A DNA stretch of 64,000 nucleotides from Saccharibacillus sp. CPCC 101409 (GCF_030518235.1 NZ_JAULSA010000011.1:62001-126000), one strand, 5' to 3'; positions 37,711-46,599 are shown, counted from the stretch's first letter. Notes: generated by a model not told the origin, from the sequence alone. Made by a program: numbers and translations.

Positions 37711-37747
37711 CAAAAAAAGAACTCCATTTGTATGATGGAGTTCTTAC
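37711..37747 (-). terminator. Terminator of the flaG-fliD-fliS-fliT operon
   Basis: On the minus strand AAGAACTCCAT and ATGGAGTTCTT arms around a short loop, followed by TTTTTT, just after the fliT stop. Confidence 0.9.
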
Positions 37748-37764
37748 TGTTTAATGTTGCTCTT

Positions 37765-38100
37765 TTACTTGCGGCTGTCCACGAGATAGGCATCGGGTGT
37801 GTAAGCCGTCTCGTAAGCACTGCGTTGGGCTTTGGCCTGATTGCGCTGCTGCAGCCAGTGAGCCGCTTCATTGCGCAGAAAGTTGATTCGTACCGCAATC
37901 CGTTCGTCCATTGCAATCACACTGCGGATACGTTCTTTGTTTGCAGCCGACAACGGCGCTGTTGCCGCTTCGCTCTCGATCTCGTCTACGATGATCTGCC
38001 GGCGGTCCATCATATCTCCCAGCTCTTCGTAGGTCAGCAACCCCAGCCTGGCCTGGATATCCGCCGACAGCTCTTCGAGCCGGGTGATCGAATCAGACAT
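37765..38100 (-). CDS. fliT: FliT-like flagellar chaperone
   Basis: The 111-residue, largely helical protein overlaps the end of fliS by eight bases, the usual place of fliT in the fliD-fliS-fliT operon. It has the size and charged-helix pattern of FliT, which binds the filament cap FliD and the export apparatus. Sequence conservation in this family is low, so the assignment rests mainly on size and position. Confidence 0.75.
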   Translation of the reverse strand: MSDSITRLEELSADIQARLGLLTYEELGDMMDRRQIIVDEIESEAATAPLSAANKERIRSVIAMDERIAVRINFLRNEAAHWLQQRNQAKAQRSAYETAYTPDAYLVDSRK

Positions 38101-38500
38101 TAACAGCGGTTCCTACCGACGGAGTGGGATTTGCCGCTGCCAGTCTGCTTGCTTGTACCCAGGTTTCTTTCAAATCACGCAGATACTGAAGCGCTTCTTC
38201 GGCAGGTTCTTTGGTTTTTTTGATATTGGCCTGGATAAGCAGGTAGTTCATGTACTCATACAAAGAATACAGAGTTTTTGAAATTTCATAAGAACGATCG
38301 AGCGTAGTAATCAACTCGGCGATAATGGTTTGGGCTTTTCCGAGAAAGAGGTTTGTCTTCTCGTTATCGTGAGCTTCCATACCTTCCAAAGCCGTTTTTA
38401 CAAAGCGGATCGCACCGTCGTAAGTCATGATCAGCAGTTGGGCAGGAGAAGTCTGTACGGCCGTCTGGCGATATCTTTCGTATGGAGAGTTCATCATCAT
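38093..38500 (-). CDS. fliS: Flagellin export chaperone FliS
   Basis: The 135-residue helical protein keeps flagellin unfolded until export. It has the family start NSPYERYRQTAVQTSPAQLLIMTYDGAIRF-type motif at about 4-33 and LYEYMNYLL at about 81-89. Three consecutive ATG codons begin the frame behind AAAGGGTGG; the first is listed, but the second or third has better spacing. In B. subtilis FliS also interacts with FliW control, and fliW lies in this window. Confidence 0.95.
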   Translation of the reverse strand: MMMNSPYERYRQTAVQTSPAQLLIMTYDGAIRFVKTALEGMEAHDNEKTNLFLGKAQTIIAELITTLDRSYEISKTLYSLYEYMNYLLIQANIKKTKEPAEEALQYLRDLKETWVQASRLAAANPTPSVGTAVNV

Positions 38501-38540
38501 TATCCACCCTTTATCAATTTATAGAATTGGCTTGTTTGCG

Positions 38541-40163
38541 TTAGCTTGAGCTTCCCGTCAATTGGGATAACTGAGATTGATATTTGGACATTGCGCTCTC
38601 CATTGCGGAGAACTGTTTATAATATCGGGTTTCCGTGTCGTTTAATTGAGTGGTAAGCGTAGAAATTCGGCTGTCGAATTGTTTTAATTGCCGTCCCATG
38701 ACACTTTCCGTTTTGAACGTGTCGGTAAGACTGCCGCTAAATTTGGAAGTACCCGCGCGCTCGGCAATACTTCCCATCGCTTTATCAATCGCTTTGGAGA
38801 ATTTCCCGAAGATCGACGTGTCCGTACTGCCTGCGGCTCCCTGAAAAAGATCGGAAACCTGCTGCGGGTTGGCTTCAACCGCCGCTTTGAATTTGTCTTC
38901 GTCGATATAAAGTTTGCCGTTTTCGTAGTAACTTCCGGTAGTGATCCCCATTGCGCCGAGCCCGCCCATTTGAGCGCTGATTGTAGAACGCATATCGGAG
39001 AGCAAAGATTTGATAAAAGGGTCGTTTTTAAGCATACCGCTTTTGGCTTTTTCGTCCCAGGCTTTAATATCGGTTTCATTCATGCTGGAGCGCTGTTCCG
39101 TAGTCAAAGGCTGAAAAGAAGGATATCGGGCTTCATTAATTTTAGTATTAAAAGAGCTGATCAGATTGTTGTAATCTTCCATAAACGATTTGATCGTCGC
39201 CAACGCTTTGGTCGTATCGACTTGAGTCGCGATTGTCAAAGGCTTATCGTCGCTTGAAACCAGATTGTTGGAAGCATCCTTGGTCCATGTTCCCGTAGTC
39301 GACTGAAACGTGAGCTTCACACCGTTATAAGTTCCCGAGTTACTGTCCAGTTTGATATCCGCACCGTCATTGATCGAGAAAATAGCCTGCTGCCCTTTAA
39401 CGGTGCCTGCTTGAATTCGATCATCCATTGAATCATTGCCAGAAGATTTCGAAAAAAGATCCAGAAAAGAACTATCGGTCGTATCGATCTTGACCGCTTG
39501 TTCGCCCATCGTTTTCGAAGAGAGCACCAGCTGTCCCGTTACATCGTCGAAAGCGGCTTTGACGCCGGCTTTTGCATTTCCGTTAATTTGAGAAATTGCG
39601 GAAGCCAGGGTAGTTCCTTCTTTGAATTTAAATTGGACTTGTTCGATTTTATCCGTTCCGTCATCGTTTTTACCATTAGCGACGTTGAACGTAAGATTAT
39701 AAGTACCCGAAGAACCGACCGAACTTCCGCTTTGCTTCGTGTCGATCGCTCCCAGCGACATCGTTGTTCCATAACCGCTGCCAAGCTTATCTAAGCTGAC
39801 CGTAGTAGCGGTCGCCAGCTGCTTTACACTGACTTTCATCGGAATCCCGCTTGCAGAGCTGGTGGCTTCCGCTTTTACAGCGGTTGTCGTCCCATCGGTA
39901 ACGGCACCCGTGCTATCCTTAATGACGGCTACCTGTGTATTTAATGCGGCGGAAGTCCGATAGCTGTTGGCACCGCCTACGGACAGTTTATTGGCTTTCA
40001 AGTTGTAGAGTGTGCTGTTCACTTCCCGGTAGCTTTCACGCTGCCATTGAAGGATCTGCTTATTTTGATTCAATTTGTCCAACGGTGCTCTTTTGGCGGT
40101 CATGAGATTCTTAACTAAACTGTCAATATCCATACCCGAGAAACCGTTAATTCTTGAAACCAT
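38541..40163 (-). CDS. fliD: Flagellar filament cap protein FliD (HAP2)
   Basis: The 540-residue protein forms the cap under which flagellin polymerises. The N-terminal FliD_N motif INGFSGMDIDSLVKNLM (about 5-21) and the C-terminal coiled coil (about 490-535) match the family. It is exported by the flagellar apparatus without a signal peptide. It lies 17 bases after flaG and 41 before fliS. Confidence 0.95.
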   Translation of the reverse strand: MVSRINGFSGMDIDSLVKNLMTAKRAPLDKLNQNKQILQWQRESYREVNSTLYNLKANKLSVGGANSYRTSAALNTQVAVIKDSTGAVTDGTTTAVKAEATSSASGIPMKVSVKQLATATTVSLDKLGSGYGTTMSLGAIDTKQSGSSVGSSGTYNLTFNVANGKNDDGTDKIEQVQFKFKEGTTLASAISQINGNAKAGVKAAFDDVTGQLVLSSKTMGEQAVKIDTTDSSFLDLFSKSSGNDSMDDRIQAGTVKGQQAIFSINDGADIKLDSNSGTYNGVKLTFQSTTGTWTKDASNNLVSSDDKPLTIATQVDTTKALATIKSFMEDYNNLISSFNTKINEARYPSFQPLTTEQRSSMNETDIKAWDEKAKSGMLKNDPFIKSLLSDMRSTISAQMGGLGAMGITTGSYYENGKLYIDEDKFKAAVEANPQQVSDLFQGAAGSTDTSIFGKFSKAIDKAMGSIAERAGTSKFSGSLTDTFKTESVMGRQLKQFDSRISTLTTQLNDTETRYYKQFSAMESAMSKYQSQLSQLTGSSS

Positions 40164-40179
40164 GTCTTAACTCTCCTCC

Positions 40180-40566
40180 CTAAACGCGTTTATCCACTAA
40201 AATTCCGGCGATCTCCATCATTTTGGCGACCAGATCCAGCGTCTTCTCCGGAGGAATCTCGCGAATCACTTCTCCGTTTTCTTTATTCAGAACTTTTACC
40301 ATCAACTGATGTGTTTTTTCGTGAATATTGATTTCGAGTGTCGTTTCCGGCCCTTGCAGCGCTTTTACAGCACGATCGATAGCTTTCATCAGCTGCTCGT
40401 CGCCGATCGGGACCGCCACACCCTGATTTGTAAGTTTGCTTAATTCTCCACCGCTTCTTGCTGACTGAATCAATTGGCTGTCCGCTTTGGAAGATGCACT
40501 GCTTGTTTGTCCGGCTTGTATCGATCCTCCAGACACACCAGCCGATACAGAAAACTGCAGATTCAT
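40180..40566 (-). CDS. flaG: FlaG family flagellar protein
   Basis: The 128-residue protein has a variable Ser/Gly-rich N-terminus. The conserved FlaG C-terminal domain follows (about 60-125), with INIHEKTHQLMVKVLN and VIREIPPEKTLDLVAKM. FlaG affects filament length in several genera. It is the first gene of the flaG-fliD-fliS-fliT operon. A TATAAT-like box lies near 40590 on the minus strand, but I found no clear -35. Confidence 0.9.
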   Translation of the reverse strand: MNLQFSVSAGVSGGSIQAGQTSSASSKADSQLIQSARSGGELSKLTNQGVAVPIGDEQLMKAIDRAVKALQGPETTLEINIHEKTHQLMVKVLNKENGEVIREIPPEKTLDLVAKMMEIAGILVDKRV

Positions 40567-40627
40567 CTGACAACCTCCGTCTTAACGTATTTATTATATT
40601 TATCGGGCGCTGTATTAAAAAAATGAA

Positions 40628-40671
40628 GAGCCAATATATAAACTCGGTAGGTAGAGTTTATATATTGGCTC
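40628..40671 (-). terminator. Long perfect hairpin between the glycosylation block and flaG
   Basis: GAGCCAATATATAAACTC and its perfect 18-bp complement surround an 8-base loop. On the minus strand it is followed by TTCATTTTTTT, so it can end the transcript of the CDP-glycerol gene. Confidence 0.8.
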
Positions 40672-40771
40672 TATATGAGATATCATAATTTCAAATAAAT
40701 AAGCTCTTTCATTTCCTTCTTAATGTTCAACTTATATGCGGCATATTCCATTAAGTGCTTTATAAGTGCAT

Positions 40772-41155
40772 TTAAGGAATAATCAAGTTTTTTTTAATTC
40801 CGCTTGAAGATATATCAGGAGTTCGAGGGAGATAAATAACTTTGCATTGAAGATCATCAAATTTGCCAAGCCAATCGTCACCCATTACAAAAACATCAAT
40901 ATTATTTTTTACGATATCTTGATTTTTTTGTTCCCAATTTTCTTCTGGAATAATCTCGTCCACATAACTGATAGCGGATAACAACTTTCTTCTTAACTCA
41001 AAAGAAAAATATGATTGTTTTCCCTTAGCAGTATTAAATTCGTCTGTAGACAACCCAACCGTTAAATGCGTCCCCAAAGACTTAGCGCGTTCCAAAAGCA
41101 AGATGTGACCATAATGGAGCAAATCAAATGTGCCATAGGTAATAACCTTTTCCAT
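40772..41155 (-). CDS. Glycerol-3-phosphate cytidylyltransferase-like protein (TagD family)
   Basis: The 127-residue nucleotidyltransferase carries the N-terminal motif TYGTFDLLHYGH, the VMGDDW segment (about 90) and the C-terminal RTPDISSSGIKK, close to the RTxGISTT of TagD/GCT. It should make CDP-glycerol from CTP and glycerol 3-phosphate. Start 41155 is chosen for its AAAGGAGG site; an upstream ATG at 41188 overlaps the previous stop (ATGA) but lacks one. It sits directly behind a gene with a glycerophosphotransferase domain, and no teichoic acid gene is nearby, so it probably feeds that enzyme. Base composition is clearly A+T-richer than the flanking flagellar genes. Confidence 0.85.
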   Translation of the reverse strand: MEKVITYGTFDLLHYGHILLLERAKSLGTHLTVGLSTDEFNTAKGKQSYFSFELRRKLLSAISYVDEIIPEENWEQKNQDIVKNNIDVFVMGDDWLGKFDDLQCKVIYLPRTPDISSSGIKKNLIIP

Positions 41156-41184
41156 TCCTATTCCTCCTTTATGATTGTCAATTT

Positions 41185-43845
41185 TCATTCTCTTATTAAT
41201 AACCTCAATTTATTGGCGACTTCCTGATCGCTTTTTTCGTTTAGAGAAAAGTGATAGGCTTTTTCGTAAAACAGGAGGGCTTTTTCATGATTCCCTAACT
41301 GCTCGTGAATTAAAGCGAGGCTATATATTGCATCAAAATAACAAGGATTGATAAGAACGGCGTTCTTCAAAAAATATAAAGACTTCTTTAAATCATTGTT
41401 TGCATAGTATACCGATGCGGCCATACTACTTAGCTCTGCATTTTGCAAAATAAGTCTCTCGTTTGTTTGAACTAAGTTCATACATTCTTCGAAGTTATTC
41501 ATTTCAATCAAGCTATTCAATTCTATTGCTAAAGAGTTCTGATCTTGATGATTTTGATACAGTTCATTAAGTCGCTTTAATTCCAGCTCTTTTTCTACCA
41601 AGCTCCAAACCCTTTGACTAGAAGAAAAGTCACGATAGTGATGTACTATAGTTTTAAGCTTTTCTCTATCTGTTTCAAAATAACTATGATTATTGAAGCT
41701 AAACAACAACTCTTTTTGGAATTCTATCTGGCTTGTAACTTTTGGTCCTGGAGTCCAAGCATCATAAGGCTCAAGTAAAAAACCTCTTTTATCCTTGTAA
41801 ATATCTATATCTACAGGAATAAAAAGAATTGGTCTATTCAATAACAAGTAATCAAAATAAATAGAAGAATAATCTGTGATAAGAGCATCAGCTGCTCCGA
41901 GAATTTCGTAAAAGTCTAAATTATTCGTTTCGATCTGCGATTCTTCTATAAGTTTCACCCGTGAACTATTTAAAAGTTTAAGTTGCTCTTTAAGCAAATT
42001 CTCTTCTACCCAATGCAACTTAGTGAAAAGGTATATATTATTATCTTCTAAAAAGTCATTAAAAGAAGCAAAATCAAAATTCTCAAATCCAAATAGATTA
42101 TTCCATTGTTTGCTTCCTTCGTTTTTATTCGGATTAAAGTGAGATGAACGGAATGTTGGAGTATAAAAAACAACCTTTTGTGCCTCTAAATTAATATTAA
42201 ATTGTTTTTCTAACCAAGCTCTATTCCCTTTATTCAGTAAGTCATTTCTTGGTGCACCTGTAATATGGAACTTTCGAATATCAGTCCCTATACAAGCATT
42301 AAAAATTGTATTAAATGTACTTGAATACGATGATATTAAATCTATTTTCCCCCACCAGTCTTTCACTGTTTGAGCAGTCCTTTTATCTCCTACATCCATA
42401 TTGGCCATAGCTTTTAAAGGAAAGCCATGCCATAGTTCCAAATTTATTTGCTTATCGTTAAAGGGATAATTTGCTTGTGTTGTAACAACAAGATCGCTCT
42501 CTTCAACAAAACTGTCATACTCGTTATACGGCATTTCTTTAAAAACTCTCACATCGTAATTCTGCTGAAAATTAGAAGGGATATTTTCCCATAAAGCTGT
42601 AGCATTACAACCCGCGCTATTGGAGCTTATTAAAGAAATTTTAGGCTTATCCAATCGTTTCAGCAATTCAAAAGCTTTAGATTTTTGCGTATCTCCTATA
42701 GCTAAATATTTATCGTATAATTTCAAAGCTTTATATATTTCTCCATTTTGTTGAGCTAGATCTGCTAAAAGAAGTCCTGCTCTTTTATCGGTAGCACTTT
42801 CCTCCAAATCTTTAAGGTAGCTAAAAACTTCGTTTAATCTTCCTTGTTTAATAAATAATCGTGACTTCATTATATTTATAAAAGCTTCTTCTAATTCTAT
42901 TTTTTCGAGCCATAAAATAAAATCAGAAGCCTTATCTAACTGTTCTTGTTCTAAGAGAAGTATTAAATATTCTTCTATAGCGTCTTTAAAAATTTCTCCA
43001 TCCTTCTCTTTATCTAGACCACCTATTTTATCCAGTTTCCTGTTTCTTGCCTTATAATTCTGTATGCCTTCTAGATCAGTATCTCTATAAATATGATAGG
43101 CAGGATAATGCGTGTCCACATACATTCCAATATTAAGCGCTGCAGCTCTGATGCAAAAATGTCTGTCCTCTCCCCAAAAGGAGATATTTTTCAATTCATC
43201 AAAATTAACTCCCTTTAGCAAAGCTTCACGAGATATCAATGTACAGGCTCCTAGACCTCCAACCTCATATACACCTGGATTCTTAAGTTTTTGTAAAAAA
43301 TCATTTTGTCTTTGCAAAGCTTCTGTTTCTGAAATTTGCTCATCTCTATGTTTGGTAAATAAATTATAGTGATCTTGAAGCCAAACTTGAGGAAGCTCAG
43401 GAAAGTCCGGTTGCCACTTTGTCCAAAATATTTCCGAAATGATTTCTTTTTCTGCTTGAATTAATTTCCCAATAGTATCAGTATGCAGTACGATATCTGA
43501 ATCAATGAAAAACAAATAATCATATTTATATTCAAGTGCAATATTAATGATTATGTTTTTCATGTGCGCAACTTTCCATATAAGTGTTTCATTCCAGCTA
43601 TGAGTCAAATCATTTTTAACATAATGATTTTCATTATCGTAGTTGTGGATCATGACGCTATCATTGTCCTTAGAAAATTCTTGAAGCAATTGACTAGAAG
43701 CGGGCTCATTATTATTATCTAAAAACAAGTAATGTAACTCATACGTATCTTGCTTCAAGTTACTAAGTGAGTTTAAAAATTCCTGAAGAATAGCTGGAGA
43801 CTGCTTAATTGGACTTCCTACAAGTACGCGTTTTTTTAAGTTCAA
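41185..43845 (-). CDS. Fusion of GT-A glycosyltransferase, CDP-glycerol glycerophosphotransferase and TPR repeats
   Basis: The 886-residue protein has three parts. Residues about 1-270 are a GT-A glycosyltransferase with FFIDSDIVL (a DxD-type metal motif) and GGLGACTLISREAL. About 405-745 resembles CDP-glycerol:glycerophosphate glycerophosphotransferases (TagB/TagF), with LELWHGFPLK, GAPRNDLL and TDYSSIYFDYLL. About 770-886, and the linker at 285-400, look like TPR helices. It probably adds a sugar and then glycerol phosphate to a protein-bound glycan. It lies between hag and flaG, has a sigma-D-like promoter, and is followed by a CDP-glycerol synthase-like gene. Flagellin is the likely target by context; this is not shown by sequence. 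A+T-rich composition suggests transfer. Confidence 0.8.
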   Translation of the reverse strand: MNLKKRVLVGSPIKQSPAILQEFLNSLSNLKQDTYELHYLFLDNNNEPASSQLLQEFSKDNDSVMIHNYDNENHYVKNDLTHSWNETLIWKVAHMKNIIINIALEYKYDYLFFIDSDIVLHTDTIGKLIQAEKEIISEIFWTKWQPDFPELPQVWLQDHYNLFTKHRDEQISETEALQRQNDFLQKLKNPGVYEVGGLGACTLISREALLKGVNFDELKNISFWGEDRHFCIRAAALNIGMYVDTHYPAYHIYRDTDLEGIQNYKARNRKLDKIGGLDKEKDGEIFKDAIEEYLILLLEQEQLDKASDFILWLEKIELEEAFINIMKSRLFIKQGRLNEVFSYLKDLEESATDKRAGLLLADLAQQNGEIYKALKLYDKYLAIGDTQKSKAFELLKRLDKPKISLISSNSAGCNATALWENIPSNFQQNYDVRVFKEMPYNEYDSFVEESDLVVTTQANYPFNDKQINLELWHGFPLKAMANMDVGDKRTAQTVKDWWGKIDLISSYSSTFNTIFNACIGTDIRKFHITGAPRNDLLNKGNRAWLEKQFNINLEAQKVVFYTPTFRSSHFNPNKNEGSKQWNNLFGFENFDFASFNDFLEDNNIYLFTKLHWVEENLLKEQLKLLNSSRVKLIEESQIETNNLDFYEILGAADALITDYSSIYFDYLLLNRPILFIPVDIDIYKDKRGFLLEPYDAWTPGPKVTSQIEFQKELLFSFNNHSYFETDREKLKTIVHHYRDFSSSQRVWSLVEKELELKRLNELYQNHQDQNSLAIELNSLIEMNNFEECMNLVQTNERLILQNAELSSMAASVYYANNDLKKSLYFLKNAVLINPCYFDAIYSLALIHEQLGNHEKALLFYEKAYHFSLNEKSDQEVANKLRLLIRE

Positions 43846-43953
43846 TATTTTAACCCTCCTAGAGTACTATTCATATCTATTCACATACTTACTCAAAGAA
43901 TACTTTTTTTTGCTCATTTCTCTTATCCAAAGCATGAAAAATCCTATATACCT

Positions 43954-43981
43954 TTATCGACAATATGGCTTTTTATGATTA
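43954..43981 (-). promoter_or_regulatory. Sigma-D-like promoter of the glycosyltransferase/glycerophosphotransferase gene
   Basis: On the minus strand TAAT (43981-43978), 16 bases and GTCGATAA (43961-43954, one mismatch to GCCGATAA). It shares a long block including ATCATAAAAAGCCA with the promoter at 46445-46472. Confidence 0.6.
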
Positions 43982-44122
43982 ATAGCAAATTCAAATTCCA
44001 TTCCGCTTATCCTACTCTATACTTAAAAACTTTGTATCAATGATTTAGACCTTATACAAATAAGACAACTTCCGTTCGTAAAGTGGAAACTTTTTATAGT
44101 TCAATGAAGAATGAAAAAGTAG

Positions 44123-44270
44123 TTACTGATTTCTCACAGTTGTAAATTCTTTTGGAATACCAAGCTTCTTCATTTTACAATCCGTCATATCGTTTCTAAA
44201 CAGCAAGTACGAGATCCAGCGTCTAACAGTTTTTTTGGAAACGGATGTCCAAGTTATGAATTTTATACTT
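44123..44270 (-). pseudogene. Possible 3' remnant of a lost gene
   Basis: A minus-strand frame ending in TAA at 44125-44123 reads about 48 codons with a protein-like composition: basic and hydrophobic, with RRWISYLLFRNDMTDC and KKLGIPKEF. It has no suitable start, as a TAA precedes it near 44272. I do not recognise the family. It may be the tail of a gene deleted when the island was rearranged, or chance. Confidence 0.25.
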
Positions 44271-44297
44271 TATGCATTTAGTTTTATGACTTTTAGA

Positions 44298-44350
44298 CTA
44301 TTCAACCGACTCCATTATCAAATAGAGTCAGTTGAATATTTTTTTATTAA
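44298..44350 (+). terminator. Orphan terminator-like hairpin
   Basis: ATTCAACCGACTC and GAGTCAGTTGAAT arms, followed by ATTTTTTTATT on the plus strand. No intact plus-strand gene precedes it. Confidence 0.55.
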
Positions 44351-44526
44351 ACGACATTCGCCTTCAACTATTTTAAAACATTCATATTTCATGTCTTTAA
44401 TTTTAACCATTAAATCATTTGAACTCTATTATTTCCTCCTTGGAAATATGCTGGATAACGAATTCAAATATTCTATTTAAAGATTTTCAAGTCATTAGCA
44501 TTGAGTCCTATATATTCACGAAACAC

Positions 44527-46401
44527 TTACTCCGAAGCCCATAAAGATAGCGGGTATTCATAATGGATCAGCTGCTTAAGGTTCTTAGCTTCACTCTTTT
44601 TCCCCATCTTCTCATAAAGATCATAAAGCTTCTCATATGCTAGATAGCTAGGCTTGATTTCGATCAGTTTTGTATAAAACAATAAAGAATCCTCTTGATA
44701 ATCTACATGGTCACAAACATCGCCTAATAATTCTATAACATTGGGATTACGAGGTTGCTCCTTAAAGATTTGCAACAGCAAATCTATAGCTATTTCAGTA
44801 AATCCATAAGCAATCAGCCTCTTGCACATCTCGTATTTGGCTTTAGGCGAACATACCCAAATCCATTGCAGCATCTCTTCAAATGCATTGTACTCCTGTA
44901 ATTCGATAAGGCCTGTTGCCATCTCCAAAAGTAATTTTTCTACAGTAGTTGTAATTTTCCCTTCCGGTTTAGAGGTTCTATCTACAACCCGTTTTAGCAG
45001 CTTCTTTTCATTGATACTGTAATTCATAGAAGGAATAACTTTTTCTATTAAGCTTTCCTCCTGAAGAATAAAAGCAAGAAGAACAATATCAACCTCATTA
45101 ATCGGAGAAACCTGTTCCAGACCAAGCCAAATGTCCCGGGCTTGTTTATAATTTTTAGAATATTGCGCCCCTACCGCATGTACGTAAGGTTCAACCTGTA
45201 GGTTGTAATCTTTCAAATAAGCGGATAAGAGCGGATGTTTGGCTGCATAAAAAATTTCAAGAATCTTTTTAAGATTTTCCAAGTTATTGATTGAAAAAAA
45301 TCGTGAAATACTTCCCTTTACATCTTCCAATGGAACATTAGCTTTTTTCACAATACTCAAATACTTATACAGGCCTTGAGTAAAATCTTTTTTTTGTTTC
45401 ATAGCCTGTGTAATATGCTCGTAACTTTCCAACAGCTTATATTTTTCTTCATACCATTCTGCGAGCCTAAAATGAGCGATGTAGCTGCCGTAGCCTTCAG
45501 CCACTGTAATACCTTGGTCTCCGAGTTCCAAACATACGTTCATGGTTTCTATTGCGTCTTTCTTATACCCGGCTTTCTCGAACAATAATGCTTGAAGATG
45601 CAGAAGATCTACCTCATTCTGAAAAACATTGACCGCGTCACTCAATATAGTTAGGGCTTCTTCATAGCGTTCCAATTCACCTAAAGACTTACATAGTGTT
45701 GAAATCAGTTCTGGAGCATTGCTCAGCCCTTTGCTTAGAGGATACGCTCTTTTCAAATAATCAATCGCTTTTTCGTGTTCGCCAAGCCACATGTACATGC
45801 GTCCCATATTAAACAGGTTGTACGCGTTCGGATTCTCTTCTACTTCTTTCAGCATTAGAGGCATATTTCTTTGTGCTTTGTCCCGATCCTGCATCATTTC
45901 ATCGGTATAGCCAGCGTGCATAATTAAAGAATCGGCGTAGCCTGCTTCAAGTCCCTTAGTTTCCATCGTATTCAAATGTTCATGAAGCCGATACTGATAT
46001 CTAAGACCCTTATGATTGATAAAGAGTCGAATTGCCAAATGATTAATCGCAAGATCTCTAGACAAAAGATTATGAATTTTTATAAAATAATAGTCTTTCC
46101 CATCTGCCAAATCCGACTGGAGATCGGCTTCGTCCGTAAGATATTCATCTGCATCTAACACAAGGATGTAATCCATGGTTGCATGTTTGATAGCTTCGTT
46201 TCGGGCAGCGGAAAAATCATTGATCCATTCAAAATGGTGGATTTCCGAATTGTATCTACGCGCGATATCCAAAGTGTTGTCGACGGATCCCGTATCCACA
46301 ATAACGATTTGATCTACAAAAGGTTTCGCGCTTTTTAGACATTTCTCTAGATACTGTTCTTCATTTTTTACGATCATACATAACGAAATTGTTTTTTTCA
46401 T
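44527..46401 (-). CDS. GT2 family glycosyltransferase with TPR repeats
   Basis: The 624-residue protein starts at ATG 46401, eight bases after AAAGGA; the TTG just before it is less likely. Residues about 1-220 form a GT2 domain with SLCMIVKNEEQYLEKCL, IVDTGSVDNT and the DxD motif LDADEYL (about 94). The remaining 400 residues are helical, with TPR-like repeats (e.g. AYNLFNMGRMYMWLGEHEKAIDYL-type at about 195-215), as in protein O-glycosyltransferases. It lies directly downstream of hag on the same strand and has a strong sigma-D promoter match. It is a candidate for attaching the first sugar to flagellin; this is context-based. It is A+T-rich relative to flanking genes. Confidence 0.8.
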   Translation of the reverse strand: MKKTISLCMIVKNEEQYLEKCLKSAKPFVDQIVIVDTGSVDNTLDIARRYNSEIHHFEWINDFSAARNEAIKHATMDYILVLDADEYLTDEADLQSDLADGKDYYFIKIHNLLSRDLAINHLAIRLFINHKGLRYQYRLHEHLNTMETKGLEAGYADSLIMHAGYTDEMMQDRDKAQRNMPLMLKEVEENPNAYNLFNMGRMYMWLGEHEKAIDYLKRAYPLSKGLSNAPELISTLCKSLGELERYEEALTILSDAVNVFQNEVDLLHLQALLFEKAGYKKDAIETMNVCLELGDQGITVAEGYGSYIAHFRLAEWYEEKYKLLESYEHITQAMKQKKDFTQGLYKYLSIVKKANVPLEDVKGSISRFFSINNLENLKKILEIFYAAKHPLLSAYLKDYNLQVEPYVHAVGAQYSKNYKQARDIWLGLEQVSPINEVDIVLLAFILQEESLIEKVIPSMNYSINEKKLLKRVVDRTSKPEGKITTTVEKLLLEMATGLIELQEYNAFEEMLQWIWVCSPKAKYEMCKRLIAYGFTEIAIDLLLQIFKEQPRNPNVIELLGDVCDHVDYQEDSLLFYTKLIEIKPSYLAYEKLYDLYEKMGKKSEAKNLKQLIHYEYPLSLWASE

Positions 46402-46444
46402 CAATTCGTTCCTTTCGTCCCGAAGTAAAAAACCCTATACTTCT

Positions 46445-46472
46445 TTATCGGCACTGTGGCTTTTTATGATTA
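46445..46472 (-). promoter_or_regulatory. Sigma-D promoter of the GT2-TPR gene
   Basis: The minus strand has TAAT (46472-46469), 16 bases and a perfect GCCGATAA (46452-46445), about 45 bases before the ATG. Sigma-D directs late flagellar genes. Confidence 0.7.
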
Positions 46473-46545
46473 ACTCAAATTCCGCTTCTTTTCAGATTAT
46501 CTTATGTATACAGGATTTGCACCAACCATTTATGGAACGCATAAA

Positions 46546-46583
46546 CAAAAAAAAGGTTTCCGTCTTGTGGACGGAAACCTTTT
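46546..46583 (-). terminator. hag terminator
   Basis: AAAAGGTTTCCGTC and GACGGAAACCTTTT arms with a 4-base loop, and a T8 run on the minus strand, 17 bases after the hag stop. Confidence 0.93.
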
Positions 46584-46599
46584 TGCAAAGCGACGAAGA

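Larger units (their letters stand above)
43982..44526. other. A+T-rich spacer between two glycosyltransferase genes
   Basis: No complete gene is seen in this stretch of about 540 bases. It holds a possible gene remnant at 44123-44270, a hairpin with a T-run at 44298-44350, and the duplicated upstream part of the sigma-D promoter (to about 44010). An 81-codon open frame on the plus strand (44235-44480) spans the hairpin and has no ribosome binding site, so I do not accept it. Confidence 0.5.

Noticed and set aside
41156-41188. Upstream ATG start for the TagD-like gene
   Set aside because: It overlaps the preceding stop but lacks a ribosome binding site, while the ATG at 41155 has AAAGGAGG at good spacing and starts at the conserved N-terminus.
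44235-44480. 81-codon plus-strand open frame in the glycosyltransferase spacer
   Set aside because: It spans a hairpin with a T-run, has no ribosome binding site, and its composition follows the A+T-rich background.
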